NCBI RefSeq assembly: GCF_003664645.1
Contig: NZ_RCHC01000003.1
Span: 62,001 to 126,000, forward strand
Length of the DNA stretch: 64,000 nucleotides
Source: Acinetobacter chengduensis
GTDB lineage: Bacteria > Pseudomonadota > Gammaproteobacteria > Pseudomonadales > Moraxellaceae
Reading direction: 5' to 3'
In this document: positions 17,919-27,412 of the stretch, in pieces
Numbering within the stretch: position 1 is the first letter of the stretch
How the letters are laid out: the number at the start of each line of letters is the position of its first letter
The notes under the pieces: generated by a model
Database searches by the model: none
What the model was told of the DNA's origin: nothing
Seen by the model: the letters and a program-made list of their open reading frames with translations, nothing else
Translations under genes and position numbers: made by a program

Positions 17919-19097
17919 TTAGCTGGTTTCTAAAATAGACAAAACTGCAGCGACTGGATCTTCACTATTGCCAGATAAAAGCTGTTTATGCATTGTAATA
18001 TGTTGCATGGCTTGGATTTGTGCTGTTTCAACATTCATAAGGCGTTCAATTTCAGCTGCCAGCTTTTCTGCTGTGGCATCTTTTTGAATCAGCTCCTGAA
18101 TCACTTTTTTACCTGCAATAATATTTGGCAAAGAATAATAAGGAATTTTAACCAATAGTTTAGCAATCCAATAAGTTAGCGTATTTAACTGATAGAAAGT
18201 CACCATCGGTCTGTGCAGTAACATCGCTTCTAAAGTTGCTGTCCCTGATGCCAACGCGACAATATTCGATGCATTCATCACTTGACGGCCAATTTTAGAT
18301 TCAGTATCCGTATTTTCCAGTAATTGAATTTTTTCCTTCAGTGCCTTTGGGTATTTTGCTAACAGTGCCTGTATTTGTTGCTTACGCGCATCATTAATGG
18401 CAGGAATTAAAAATACATAGTCAGGATGTTTGGCCGTTAAAATTTGTGCCGCATCCAGCACTAAAGGCCCTAAACGCTCAATTTCACCACGACGACTACC
18501 TGGTAAAAGTGCAATATGTTTCTGATTTTGTGCTAAGCCTAACTCAGCTTTTGCCTCTGCAATTGGGTTTTTTAAAGGTAACTGGCTTGCAAGCGGATGA
18601 CCCACAAATGCAGCCGGCACATCCCATTTTTTATAAAATGCTTTTTCAAATGGAAATAAACACAGTACCAAATCAATACTGGCTTTAATACCATGTACAC
18701 GACCCTGTCGCCACGCCCAAACAGATGGGCTGACATACTGAACCGTTTTAATCGGCAGTTGTTTCTGCTTTAAACTTTTAGAGAGTCTTAAATTAAAATC
18801 TGGTGCATCAATACCAATAAACACATCGACAGGATTTTGGCTCCATGTTTCAATCAAACCATCACGTACTGCGAATAATTTTTTAAGGTCTTTTAATACT
18901 TCTACAATCCCCATCACAGACAAAATATCCATGGGATAATAACTTTTGAAGCCTTCTGCAATCATTTGTGGGCCACCAATGCCTTCAAACTCCGCATCTA
19001 TACCCTGCTCACGAAAACGGCGGATCAATTTGGCGCCTAAAGTATCGCCTGATACTTCTCCAACAACGATACCGATTTTAAGTTTCCGATTTTGCAA
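17919..19097 (-). CDS. lpxB: Lipid-A-disaccharide synthase
   Basis: LpxB condenses UDP-2,3-diacylglucosamine with lipid X to make the lipid A disaccharide at the inner face of the cytoplasmic membrane. The 392-residue protein has the N-terminal GEVSGDTLGAKL, the EGIGGPQM block, VSPSVWAWRQGR, LLPGSRRGEIERL and the C-terminal SGTATLEAML, all typical of GT19 enzymes. The start is TTG with AAAGGA seven bases upstream; there is no ATG nearby. The gene stands apart from the usual lpxD-fabZ-lpxA group and is convergent with alkR. Length is close to the E. coli protein (382). Confidence 0.95.
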   Translation of the reverse strand: MQNRKLKIGIVVGEVSGDTLGAKLIRRFREQGIDAEFEGIGGPQMIAEGFKSYYPMDILSVMGIVEVLKDLKKLFAVRDGLIETWSQNPVDVFIGIDAPDFNLRLSKSLKQKQLPIKTVQYVSPSVWAWRQGRVHGIKASIDLVLCLFPFEKAFYKKWDVPAAFVGHPLASQLPLKNPIAEAKAELGLAQNQKHIALLPGSRRGEIERLGPLVLDAAQILTAKHPDYVFLIPAINDARKQQIQALLAKYPKALKEKIQLLENTDTESKIGRQVMNASNIVALASGTATLEAMLLHRPMVTFYQLNTLTYWIAKLLVKIPYYSLPNIIAGKKVIQELIQKDATAEKLAAEIERLMNVETAQIQAMQHITMHKQLLSGNSEDPVAAVLSILETS

Positions 19098-19212
19098 GAT
19101 TTAATCCTTTGTCTATCTAATAATCTTTAGACTTGATTCTAACATAAACATTTGTTTATAAATGTTGTTGCGTCTTTTAATACGCTATCTCATTGAGCAT
19201 TAAGGTAATCTT

Positions 19213-19809
19213 TTGTCTAAAATAACAACTTGGCTAGATCAGGAAATCATCTATCCTGTACGGCATATTTGGCAATCCACAGTACAATATTTAGCTCTAT
19301 TTTTAATTATATCCATTCTGATTCAAGGTCTGACTTTTTTAATCATGCCGAAGGTATGGTTGCCTGTAAAAACTAAAATTCTGAGCTTGCAACATCCTGA
19401 AAGCAAAATCGTTAAAGGCAAAATAAGCAATATTGTGTTACAGCAGAACGCTAAAAAGTACATCGCCAATTGCGCATGGCAAATGCCAGAAATTGAACAG
19501 TTATGTGAATCCTCAACACATCAACAGCAACTTAAAATACAATCGGTGCAATTTATTTACTTAACCACAGCTTGGCAACCATCTAAAGGTGCAAAAGAGC
19601 AGGTCTTTATTCAATCGATCATTTTAGAGTCTGAGCATCATACCCAACAATCACATTTGCTTGCGTCACATGTAAATCAACAACTTTGGATTAAAGCACA
19701 ATACAAATTTGTCCATATCATCCGCCTACTTCTCATCTTAAATATACTGCATATGGCGGTCGCATTTATCGTCAAAATAAAAAGTTTGGATCGCAAAGTT
19801 TTAGACTAA
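19213..19809 (+). CDS. Hypothetical membrane protein with two transmembrane segments
   Basis: I do not recognise this 198-residue protein. A hydrophobic segment near residues 24-48 and another near 168-188 flank a polar, probably periplasmic domain of about 120 residues that includes two cysteines (NCAWQMPEIEQLC), possibly a disulfide. The start is TTG with AAGG eight bases upstream, and no in-frame ATG lies near it. It follows the divergent lpxB promoter and precedes the TauE-like carrier by about 120 bases. The frame is long and sensibly spaced between neighbours, so it is probably real, but no function can be given. Confidence 0.65.
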   Translation: MSKITTWLDQEIIYPVRHIWQSTVQYLALFLIISILIQGLTFLIMPKVWLPVKTKILSLQHPESKIVKGKISNIVLQQNAKKYIANCAWQMPEIEQLCESSTHQQQLKIQSVQFIYLTTAWQPSKGAKEQVFIQSIILESEHHTQQSHLLASHVNQQLWIKAQYKFVHIIRLLLILNILHMAVAFIVKIKSLDRKVLD

Positions 19810-19931
19810 AACGGCTTATAGATTAAATTGCATCTTTATCTTTTTTTTGCATAAGCAAATCAATAATCAAGACAACGACTTATATGTAAAAGTCATAAGA
19901 TATGCACGTTTTTTGATTATGGCAAATAAGC

Positions 19932-20840
19932 ATGTTTGGTCCTTTAGAATTTATTATGGCTGGTGTTTTAGTTGGTTTCTGCGTCGGTATTACTGGCGTA
20001 GGCGGTGGCTCACTCATGACTCCCATTTTAATTAGCTTATTTCGAATAGAACCTCACATTGCCATTGGTACAGACCTTCTATATGCCGCGATTTCTAAAT
20101 TTTGTGGCTCATTGGTCCATGCTAAAAAACTTAATATTGTTTGGCCAATTGTCATTTGGCTTGCTATTGGCAGTATTCCAGCATCATTTGCAACACACTG
20201 GGTACTCGACAACTATTTAAGCCAATCGAGCAGCTATAAAGCCGTATTAACGACTGTACTGGGCTTTATGCTGACCTTAACTGGCCTATCCATTATGTTT
20301 CGTGGTCATATCGAACGATTCTTTAATAAGTTCCGCCAAGCCAATACGCAAGACGATATGACATCGGATTTAGAACGCGTTAATCTTCAAGCTAAAAATA
20401 AACGCGTTTATATTGTCATTATGGGCATTGTACTCGGCATTTTCGTTACGCTTTCATCTGTGGGCGCAGGTGCATTTGGTATTATGGCCTTAGTACTCAT
20501 GTTCCCTAATTTACCTATGATTCGTATTATCGGATCAGACGTTGTTCATGCCGTTCTACTCACCTTTGTTGCAGGTATGGGTCACATGACTTCTGGTAAT
20601 GTAGATTTTCATCTTCTAGGCTGGTTACTCTGCGGTTCTATCCCAGCGATTGTGGTGGGTACACTCATTAGCTCACGTTTGCCTGAAAAACTGATTCGTA
20701 AAATTTTGGGTATTACACTGTTTGCACTTGGCTTAAACTTTATGATTAATCCTGTAAAAGCTAAACCTGTAGCAAAACCAGAAACAGCAATGATGATTCA
20801 AAGTACAACGCATACGGATATAAAAACTGTGAATGTTTAA
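19932..20840 (+). CDS. TauE/SafE family anion transporter
   Basis: This 302-residue inner-membrane protein has about eight hydrophobic segments. The first, FVGITGVGGGSLMTPIL-like, carries the glycine-rich family motif, and a second copy appears as LGIFVTLSSVGAGAFGIMAL, showing the usual two-fold internal repeat. TauE/SafE proteins export or import sulfite, sulfoacetate or related anions; the substrate here is unknown. A cytoplasmic loop of about 40 residues lies between the halves. No sulfur-metabolism gene is adjacent. The start ATG lies 122 bases after the previous gene. Confidence 0.85.
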   Translation: MFGPLEFIMAGVLVGFCVGITGVGGGSLMTPILISLFRIEPHIAIGTDLLYAAISKFCGSLVHAKKLNIVWPIVIWLAIGSIPASFATHWVLDNYLSQSSSYKAVLTTVLGFMLTLTGLSIMFRGHIERFFNKFRQANTQDDMTSDLERVNLQAKNKRVYIVIMGIVLGIFVTLSSVGAGAFGIMALVLMFPNLPMIRIIGSDVVHAVLLTFVAGMGHMTSGNVDFHLLGWLLCGSIPAIVVGTLISSRLPEKLIRKILGITLFALGLNFMINPVKAKPVAKPETAMMIQSTTHTDIKTVNV

Positions 20841-20966
20841 ATTATCCATACGATTCATCACTTTTTTTTAACCAACCTATTGATCTTTTTTATAACAATG
20901 AAGCTGTACATTCATGTTATATTCAGTGCATGAAACAACCTCTTGTATGAACAACCAGTGACGGCA

Positions 20967-22058
20967 ATGAATACTTTACAGTCAAATTCTATTACCCAAA
21001 GCGATATCGATGACGTGAATGTAAAAAGCATTCAGCCTCTCGTAACACCAGCACAATTAAAATCAGAACTGCCACTCACTGAAACTGCATATCAGACCGT
21101 GCTAAAAGGCCGTGAAACTGTTCGCAATATTTTAGATGGTCAAGACAAACGTTTATTTGTTGTCATTGGCCCTTGCTCTATTCACGACATTAAAGCGGCA
21201 CATGAATATGCAGATCGCCTTAAAGTATTAAGTGAAAAAGTCCAAGATACGCTTTATATCGTGATGCGTGTGTATTTTGAAAAGCCACGTACAACAGTGG
21301 GTTGGAAAGGCTTAATCAATGACCCGGATATGAACGACTCATTTAATATTGAGAAAGGTCTACGCTTAGGCCGTCAATTACTACTCGAATTAAATGAAAA
21401 AGGTTTGCCTTGTGCTACTGAAGCGCTCGATCCAAACTCACCACAGTATTATCAAGATCTTATTTCTTGGTCTGCAATTGGCGCACGTACTACAGAAAGC
21501 CAAACACACCGTGAAATGTCTTCTGGCCTTTCATCACCTGTAGGCTTTAAAAATGGTACAGATGGTGGCCTCACTGTTGCAACCAATGCCATGCAATCGG
21601 TAAAACATGGTCATAGCTTCTTGGGTTTAAATGAAGACGGTCAAGTGTCTGTCATTAATACCAAAGGTAACCCTTATGCACATGTAGTATTACGTGGTGG
21701 TAATGGCAAACCTAACTATGACGCAGGTTCAGTTGCAGAAGCAGAAACTGCTTTAGCCAAAGCTAAAGTCAGTGGCAAAATCATGATTGATGCCAGCCAT
21801 GCCAACTCAAATAAAGACCCGTACTTACAACCATTGGTACTGAAAAATATTACTGAGCAAATTCAAGACGGTAATAAATCAATTGTAGGTATTATGGTTG
21901 AAAGCCACTTAAAAGGTGGTCGCCAAGATATTCCAGCAAATCTATGCGATCTTGAATACGGTAAATCAGTTACAGATGGCTGTATTGATTGGGATACAAC
22001 AGAAAAAGTCTTATTGGAAATGGATGCAGCGCTTAAAGAGTTGCTCCCAACCCGCTAA
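20967..22058 (+). CDS. Class I DAHP synthase (AroF/AroG/AroH type)
   Basis: The enzyme condenses phosphoenolpyruvate and erythrose-4-phosphate into DAHP, the first step of aromatic amino acid synthesis. Segments FVVIGPCSIHD, MRVYFEKPRTTVGWKGLINDP, PCATEALDP, GARTTESQTHREMSSGLS, FKNGTDG, RGGNGKPNYD and IDASHANSNKD are the class I alpha signature. The ATG at 20967 gives 363 residues. A TTG at 20943 in the same frame would add eight residues without better translation signals. The feedback type (Phe, Tyr or Trp) cannot be read safely. A strong terminator follows. Confidence 0.93.
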   Translation: MNTLQSNSITQSDIDDVNVKSIQPLVTPAQLKSELPLTETAYQTVLKGRETVRNILDGQDKRLFVVIGPCSIHDIKAAHEYADRLKVLSEKVQDTLYIVMRVYFEKPRTTVGWKGLINDPDMNDSFNIEKGLRLGRQLLLELNEKGLPCATEALDPNSPQYYQDLISWSAIGARTTESQTHREMSSGLSSPVGFKNGTDGGLTVATNAMQSVKHGHSFLGLNEDGQVSVINTKGNPYAHVVLRGGNGKPNYDAGSVAEAETALAKAKVSGKIMIDASHANSNKDPYLQPLVLKNITEQIQDGNKSIVGIMVESHLKGGRQDIPANLCDLEYGKSVTDGCIDWDTTEKVLLEMDAALKELLPTR

Positions 22059-22065
22059 GTCATCT

Positions 22066-22092
22066 AAAACGCCATCGTCAAGATGGCGTTTT
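22066..22092 (+). terminator. Terminator of the DAHP synthase gene
   Basis: AAAACGCCATC, loop GTCAA, GATGGCGTTTT makes an 11-base stem ending in a T-run just after the gene. Confidence 0.9.
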
Positions 22093-22134
22093 TACTTTAT
22101 AGTAAAAATGGGATTAGAACTTTAAATACAGCGT

Positions 22135-22659
22135 ATGAATGATATTGAAAATAGTTTAACTCAAATTGATCACTTCCAGTTTGTTCATGAACATTTATTT
22201 AGCTCAGGACAACCTTCAGTAGCCGAACTCAAACACATTAAAGAATATGGTGTCACCACCATAATTAACCTTGCACTGAGTGATGCGCCAAACCATCTTC
22301 CACAAGAAGATCATCTGTGCCTAGATTTGGGACTCAACTACATTCAGATTCCAATTTCTCTAGAGACACCTTCTGATGCACAATGTTTATTGGTGCTCGA
22401 TATGATTGATCATTTGGTGCAAGAACAAATGATTTGGGTACATTGCACAGATAACTTTACTGCCAGTTGCCTGATGTATTTATATCGTCAATTTTATATG
22501 AATATTGATATGCCCACTGCACAGGAATATTTACATCAAATTTGGGAACCCAATGCAACTTGGACAGGACTGATTCATGCAGTAACCGTGCAACTCCAAG
22601 GTCGAAAATCAACCCAAGAGTTACAGTATTCAATGATCCATCCAGATCATTTTGCGTGA
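22135..22659 (+). CDS. Tyrosine-phosphatase-like protein (DUF442 type) without catalytic arginine
   Basis: The 174-residue protein has the fold markers of the beta-lactamase hydrolase/DUF442 phosphatase group: FSSGQPS near the start, [10 protein letters not shown], and a C-terminal P-loop-like segment [18 protein letters not shown]. In active relatives the P-loop has an Arg five residues after the Cys (HCxxNxRxS). Here Cys104 is kept but the Arg position is Thr109. The protein may therefore be inactive as a phosphatase and act as a binding protein, or use another chemistry. It overlaps convergent ispF by 13 bases. The family is moderately sure and the role is unknown. Confidence 0.7.
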   Translation: MNDIENSLTQIDHFQFVHEHLFSSGQPSVAELKHIKEYGVTTIINLALSDAPNHLPQEDHLCLDLGLNYIQIPISLETPSDAQCLLVLDMIDHLVQEQMIWVHCTDNFTASCLMYLYRQFYMNIDMPTAQEYLHQIWEPNATWTGLIHAVTVQLQGRKSTQELQYSMIHPDHFA

Positions 22660-23135
22660 GAAATTAACACCGTTGCTGTTGATAAAATCCCTTCTTGGCG
22701 ACCAGTGAAACCCAATTGTTCAGTGGTCGTTGCCTTGACGCTAATTTGTGTCACATCTACATTTAATACATCCGCAATGCTTTGGCGCATGGTTAAATTA
22801 TGCTTAGCTAATTTTGGCCGTTCACAAGCCACCGTAATATCAGCATTATTGAGTACATATCCTCGATCCAAAATCAATTGATAGACATGCTTGAGTAATA
22901 CACGGCTATCTGCACCTTTAAAGTCTGGATCTGTATCTGGAAAATGCTGGCCAATATCTCCAAGTGCCAAAGCACCTAACAATGCATCAGATAAGGCATG
23001 GAGCACAACATCACCATCTGAATGTGCCTTTAAACCATGTGTATGTGGAATTTGAACGCCTGCCAATGTAACAAAGTCACCTTCTTCAAAGGCATGTACA
23101 TCTAGGCCCTGACCGATACGAATTTGTGCAACCAC
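22647..23135 (-). CDS. ispF: 2-C-methyl-D-erythritol 2,4-cyclodiphosphate synthase
   Basis: IspF closes the cyclodiphosphate ring in the MEP isoprenoid pathway. This 162-residue protein shows the zinc-binding GLDVHAF near the start, the [18 protein letters not shown] block, [11 protein letters not shown], and the C-terminal [17 protein letters not shown]. Length and motif order are standard (E. coli 159). The start is GTG with AAGGA about eight bases upstream. ispD is not adjacent, and the 3' end overlaps the convergent phosphatase-like gene. Confidence 0.95.
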   Translation of the reverse strand: MVAQIRIGQGLDVHAFEEGDFVTLAGVQIPHTHGLKAHSDGDVVLHALSDALLGALALGDIGQHFPDTDPDFKGADSRVLLKHVYQLILDRGYVLNNADITVACERPKLAKHNLTMRQSIADVLNVDVTQISVKATTTEQLGFTGRQEGILSTATVLISHAK

Positions 23136-23234
23136 CTTATGTTTCCTTAGAAATAAACGATTGAAATCTTGTATTCACGCTTTCTATTTCGCTATAGTTA
23201 GGTCAAGCGCAACGTAATGAAAGTATAAGCGATC

Positions 23235-23882
23235 ATGCTGTTGAAAACTGATAAAAAAATCATCAAAAACTTTAGATTAGCCATTATCCTTGGCTGTTTC
23301 TGCACGCCTGTAGCATTTGCTGAAGCAATTCAATGCATGCCACCTTCAACATCGCTCAAAAAAGTGTGCTCAGAAGAGTTTAATACACAACGTGAAAAGC
23401 TTGATAATCTATATCTTACAGCCAGTTTAGTCACCGATGCACCTTTACGAATTATTCAAGATACCCAGCAGATTTGGCAAAGTCGATTACAACAATGTAA
23501 AAGTATAGATTGTTATAAACAACAATTTGAACTACGCGCTGATGATCTCAATATTTTTGTTTCGCTCAATCAGAGCCTGACACAACATTATTTAAAATTT
23601 GAACATGGGACATTTGCGCAACCGTTTACCCAACTGAAAGTTCATCAATTAACAAAAGATCGCATTAAAATTGAGGGTTTGTCTTATCGTAACCCCAATA
23701 ACCGTTTAGAAACGCAGACTATTCCTTTTCTTGCCTACACTACGCCTGATCAAAAAACAGATATTTTAGATAATGAACATGATTGTAAATATCAGTTCAA
23801 CTATAGCAAAGCCATCCTGTCAGTTCAGACCAAACAAAAAGGTTGTGAGCGCTTCGCTGGCATCTATCGCCTCTACGATTAA
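23235..23882 (+). CDS. Secreted LprI/DUF1311-like protein
   Basis: The 215-residue protein has an N-terminal hydrophobic signal ending near VAFAEA (about residue 30), so it is probably periplasmic. After it comes a pattern like the LprI N-terminal domain: conserved Cys residues, LDNLYLTA, a Trp-x-x-Arg helix (IWQSRLQQC) and a CYKQQFELR segment. Some relatives inhibit lysozyme, which is an inference here. The C-terminal half is a beta-rich region with two more cysteines and no family I recognise. ispF is divergent from it. Confidence 0.6.
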   Translation: MLLKTDKKIIKNFRLAIILGCFCTPVAFAEAIQCMPPSTSLKKVCSEEFNTQREKLDNLYLTASLVTDAPLRIIQDTQQIWQSRLQQCKSIDCYKQQFELRADDLNIFVSLNQSLTQHYLKFEHGTFAQPFTQLKVHQLTKDRIKIEGLSYRNPNNRLETQTIPFLAYTTPDQKTDILDNEHDCKYQFNYSKAILSVQTKQKGCERFAGIYRLYD

Positions 23883-24044
23883 TCCTGATGTATAGCTTTG
23901 ATTGAAACACTGTTAATTTTATCGCCTGTAAAGGAATAAGGAATATAGCGTCATCACATTGCGTTACCTGAGCTTTATACGTGGTACTGCTATTTAGATT
24001 CGGCTATACCCCTACCATTTGTAATTCAAAACTGCATTGCTTAT

Positions 24045-25289
24045 TTAAATGGGATGACTATGCGCCACTTGCTGACTAATCATGGCTGCAGTGGCAGCGG
24101 AAAGTGTCCACCCCAAATGACCATGCCCAGTATTATAAAATACCCGTTCACGTTTGCCACGATTTACGATGGGCATCATATTCGGCATCATTGGTCTTAA
24201 GCCCGCCCACGGAACAGAAAACTCTGTCGACAGTTCAAAATTACGGTTCACCCAATCAACCAAAGGTTGAATTCGATCCGAACGAATGTCTCGATTGTAA
24301 CCATTAAATTCTGCTGTACCTGCAACTCTTAAACGATCTGAACCAAGTCGCGAAGTCACTATTTTTGCACTTTCATCAAGCAAACTTACCCATGGCGCAT
24401 GTTTTTGGCTGGCTTCATCCCTCAGCTCAACGGTAATTGAATAACCTTTAACTGGATAAACATTTACACGATCGCCTAACATTTCTGCCAAGTGATAACT
24501 TCCCACGCCACCGCACACCACCAATGCATCAAAGTCTAAGGTGAGCAACTGTTCATCTGTGCCTTCCATATTTTCATCGCTGGCCTTTAAAGCCAAACTT
24601 ACACCTTGCTGATGATGCTGAACCGACGTTACTTCATAGCCAAACTTATAATTCACACCATGTTTACGTGTAACCTCTGCTAGCCCCGTAGTAAATTTAT
24701 GAATGTCGCCTGTCGCATCACCTGGGCAATAAAAACCTGCATAATAATCACCCGTTAAAGCAGGCTCAATACGCTTAATTTCATCATTACTGACTGCATG
24801 ACGCTCTAAGCCACCTTGGCATAGCATGTCATTTACCCCAATCGCTACATCGTAATCCGCTTTATTATGATAAAAATGCAGGATTCCTCGTTTTTCTAAG
24901 TTGAAATCAATACTTTCTTTTTCTGCGATTTCAAATAAGCGTTGGCGTGCCAAAAGTGCCAAGCGTACAGTTTCTTGAGTGTTTTCTTTATAGTGCTTAA
25001 TATTGCCTAAAAACTCCATCAACCAAGCATATTTATGAATACTAAAACTCGGATTGAGCAATAAAGGTGCCGACTTTTGCGACATCCATTTAATACCTTT
25101 CAATACCGTGGCTTTTTGGTTCCAAACTTCAGCATTACATGCTGAAAGTTGCCCACCGTTTGCAAAAGAAGTTTCCATTGCTGGATATAAATGCTTGTCA
25201 ATCACTGTAACATGGTAGCCAAGTAAAGCTAACTCATAAGCAGTGGTGACTCCAGTAATTCCTGCTCCAATAACTGCAATATGACACAT
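24045..25289 (-). CDS. DadA-like FAD-dependent D-amino acid dehydrogenase under glycine riboswitch
   Basis: This 414-residue flavoprotein of the DAO/DadA family starts with the FAD motif VIGAGITGVTTAYE, then SFANGGQLSACNAEVW as in DadA. The C-terminal half holds RVAGTAEFNGYN, PWAGLRPMMPN and the GHGHLGWTLS FAD-binding end. DadA enzymes oxidise D-amino acids to keto acids and feed electrons to the respiratory chain. The 5' leader is a tandem glycine riboswitch, so glycine is a likely inducer and perhaps a substrate; the substrate is inference. A strong AAGGAGG lies just before the ATG. No alanine racemase gene lies beside it, unlike the dadA-dadX operon of E. coli. Confidence 0.85.
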   Translation of the reverse strand: MCHIAVIGAGITGVTTAYELALLGYHVTVIDKHLYPAMETSFANGGQLSACNAEVWNQKATVLKGIKWMSQKSAPLLLNPSFSIHKYAWLMEFLGNIKHYKENTQETVRLALLARQRLFEIAEKESIDFNLEKRGILHFYHNKADYDVAIGVNDMLCQGGLERHAVSNDEIKRIEPALTGDYYAGFYCPGDATGDIHKFTTGLAEVTRKHGVNYKFGYEVTSVQHHQQGVSLALKASDENMEGTDEQLLTLDFDALVVCGGVGSYHLAEMLGDRVNVYPVKGYSITVELRDEASQKHAPWVSLLDESAKIVTSRLGSDRLRVAGTAEFNGYNRDIRSDRIQPLVDWVNRNFELSTEFSVPWAGLRPMMPNMMPIVNRGKRERVFYNTGHGHLGWTLSAATAAMISQQVAHSHPI

Positions 25290-25337
25290 AACGCCTCCTT
25301 AAAATGTATGCTCTACATTTTAAATTGGGTGCCTCAT

Positions 25338-25545
25338 CTGTCTTCCGTCATGCTGATGACGACCTGAGAGCTTCAGCCTACATAGCCACATGCCATACAA
25401 ACCTTCCTCCTTCGGTGAGCGTACTTTTTATTGTTCGCTTCTCTCCAGATATTGAATTGCTGCAGTCCTTTTGCCTGAGAGTTTCCTGAGGCCTTGCTCC
25501 TTCGGCGAACGTCATTCAAGACGTTTCTCTCCTACAGCAATTAAT
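25338..25545 (-). ncRNA. Tandem glycine riboswitch
   Basis: On the minus strand two adjacent aptamers of the glycine-riboswitch type can be read. The first (about 25545-25458) has the conserved GGAGAGA, CGCCGAAGGAGCAA and AACTCTCAGGCAAAAGGAC segments. The second (about 25456-25338) has GGAGAGA, CACCGAAGGAGGAAG and GCTCTCAGG, followed by a GACGGAAGACAG end. A short linker joins them, as in known tandem glycine switches. It lies about 50 bases before the DadA-like gene and probably turns that gene on when glycine is abundant. Confidence 0.92.
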
Positions 25546-25703
25546 AGTCTTAATATGAGCAATTTATGTACCAACGAAAAGCATTAAATGCACATAAATT
25601 GTTCGCCATTTGTATATAGCCTTAATTTCACAGCCTAAGCCCTTGATTATGTAATTAAATAGTCGATAAATTAATAGTTCTGCCTAAGTGAATTTGATAC
25701 TCC

Positions 25704-26483
25704 ATGACCCAACACAAGCAATTGTCTGATTTCGTCTGCACCATTCAAAGCCATACATTGGAGCAACTGTATCAGGAAGATCACCTCAAAATTGGACAAT
25801 TTGGTCAGTTAAGCAGCTATTACGCGCCATTTGAAGCAATCAATCCAATGGCTCAAGTGATATTTGTAGGAATTTGCCCTGGTAAAGCCCAGTGGCAACA
25901 TGCAATTGCGGTCGCAAAAACGGGTTTAGAAAGCAATATTCCCTTTGCAACGCTTTTGAAACAGATAAAATCAGAAAGCGCATTTCGTGGTCCTATGCGC
26001 CGTAATATTGTTCATCTATTGGATTATGTGGGACTACATCATAAGTTGGGGATTGAAAGCTCACAAAATCTATTTGAACAAGATCAAGAGCGAGTTCACA
26101 TGACATCTGTACTCAGGCATTGTATTTTGCATAAGGGACAAAACTATAATGGCTCTACGCCAGACATGCTAAAAAATGATTTTTTACAACAACATATTCA
26201 AAAAAATTTTATTACTGAGATTCAGCAACTTTCCCCCACAGCGGTATATATTCCAATGGGTTTAAGTGTTGCTCAGGTTTTATATCATCTGGTTAGCTTA
26301 GGCTATTTAAAGGAGTCACAAATTTTAGCGGGTTTCCCCCATCCATCAGGCGCAAATAGTGAACGTATCCAATATTTTTTAGAACAAAAAACAGCGCTTC
26401 AACTTTCAAAAAATACCAATGCGAAAAAAATAGACCTAGATAAAGCCAATTTATTAAACAAAATAAAAGACTTAAATTTTTAA
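25704..26483 (+). CDS. Uracil-DNA glycosylase-superfamily protein
   Basis: The 259-residue protein has two motifs of the UDG fold in the right order: GICPGKAQW (56-64), in place of the water-activating loop, and GFPHPSGANSERIQYF near 210-226, the HPS DNA/uracil loop. This resembles the UDG-like proteins of unknown activity found in many bacteria rather than classic Ung: the first loop lacks Ung's GQDPYH. It could remove damaged bases, but substrate and activity are unproven. It is divergent from the riboswitch-controlled gene and has a weak ribosome binding site. The C-terminal 30 residues are Lys/Asn rich. Confidence 0.7.
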   Translation: MTQHKQLSDFVCTIQSHTLEQLYQEDHLKIGQFGQLSSYYAPFEAINPMAQVIFVGICPGKAQWQHAIAVAKTGLESNIPFATLLKQIKSESAFRGPMRRNIVHLLDYVGLHHKLGIESSQNLFEQDQERVHMTSVLRHCILHKGQNYNGSTPDMLKNDFLQQHIQKNFITEIQQLSPTAVYIPMGLSVAQVLYHLVSLGYLKESQILAGFPHPSGANSERIQYFLEQKTALQLSKNTNAKKIDLDKANLLNKIKDLNF

Positions 26484-26739
26484 AACCCAAGCCTAATAGA
26501 TAAAAAATCCTTCAAATATATAGCCTGAACTTGCTCATTCCTGCCTAAAGCGCCATAAAAATCAACATATTTAATACGGTATAATTAAATAAAATTTAAT
26601 AAATCATCAATTTAGTTATTTGATTAATACAATTATTATTGAAAAGTGTGATTTATTTTACTTTTTATAAAAAATATGTGATTATTTTTATAGATTCAAA
26701 TAATCGCTCTATAAAAATTACATTGTTTTGGAACTCAAA

Positions 26740-27273
26740 ATGAAAAATTTACTAGGATTAGCACTTGTAACAGTCTTACTCTCTGGGTGTGTTGTCATTC
26801 CAACTGGCAAATCTAAAGATAACAACCCTGCATCCCTTATTAAAGGTGATAGCAATGTTGATAACTCTAAAAATGACATTACTCGTGTAAATACTCGTGG
26901 GCAATTAACTTGTAATACCAATGAAGTTTGTCCTGAATTAGACATTGATTGGAACAAAAATCAAGGTCAATATAATGTTTCATTCCATTTATATGATCGA
27001 CAGCAGTATGATTTAAAAGAATTTACTTTTATTGTAGATGGTAAAACGCGCTCATTTAGCACCATTGGCGCAACAACTACACGTAATATTAATAATTCAG
27101 GCATTTATGAATCTACCAATAATGCCGAAGTTCCTAGTAATTTGTTTAGTCAAATTAATCAAGCTAAAAATATCCAAGTGGTGATTAGTACCAACCAAGG
27201 TGATATCACACGCGATATGCTTAGTCCGAACAAACAATCTGATGCATTCCGTTTATTCCGTCGTGCTTACTAA
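26740..27273 (+). CDS. Hypothetical lipoprotein
   Basis: The 177-residue product starts with MKNLLGLALVTVLLSGC, a clear type II signal with the lipobox cysteine near residue 17, so it is a lipid-anchored envelope protein. The mature part is polar, with a Ser/Asn-rich linker and then a beta-rich domain (YNVSFHLYDRQQYDL, FTFIVDGKTRSF) ending in RLFRRAY. I do not recognise the family. The ATG at 26740 has GGA about eight bases upstream; a TTG at 26728 is less likely. It has its own terminator and is convergent with a GNAT gene. Confidence 0.7.
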   Translation: MKNLLGLALVTVLLSGCVVIPTGKSKDNNPASLIKGDSNVDNSKNDITRVNTRGQLTCNTNEVCPELDIDWNKNQGQYNVSFHLYDRQQYDLKEFTFIVDGKTRSFSTIGATTTRNINNSGIYESTNNAEVPSNLFSQINQAKNIQVVISTNQGDITRDMLSPNKQSDAFRLFRRAY

Positions 27274-27324
27274 TTAAAAATAGCGGCTAAAACTCTCCAC
27301 TTTGTATTTTTTAATATGACATTT

Positions 27325-27348
27325 GCGCATCTTCGGGTGCGCTTTTTT
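27325..27348 (+). terminator. Terminator of the lipoprotein gene
   Basis: GCGCATC, loop TTCG, GGTGCGC then a six-base T-run, about 50 bases past the stop. One G-T pair lies in the stem. Confidence 0.8.
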
Positions 27349-27412
27349 ATGGCTATGTATAACATTTACATGCAGTCCAGTATATTCTAAATTTGGCTTA
27401 TAACCATCAGGC

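Noticed and set aside
25304..25489. 61-codon frame in the gap before the UDG-like gene
   Set aside because: It lies in the complementary strand of the tandem glycine riboswitch, whose conserved segments explain the sequence better.
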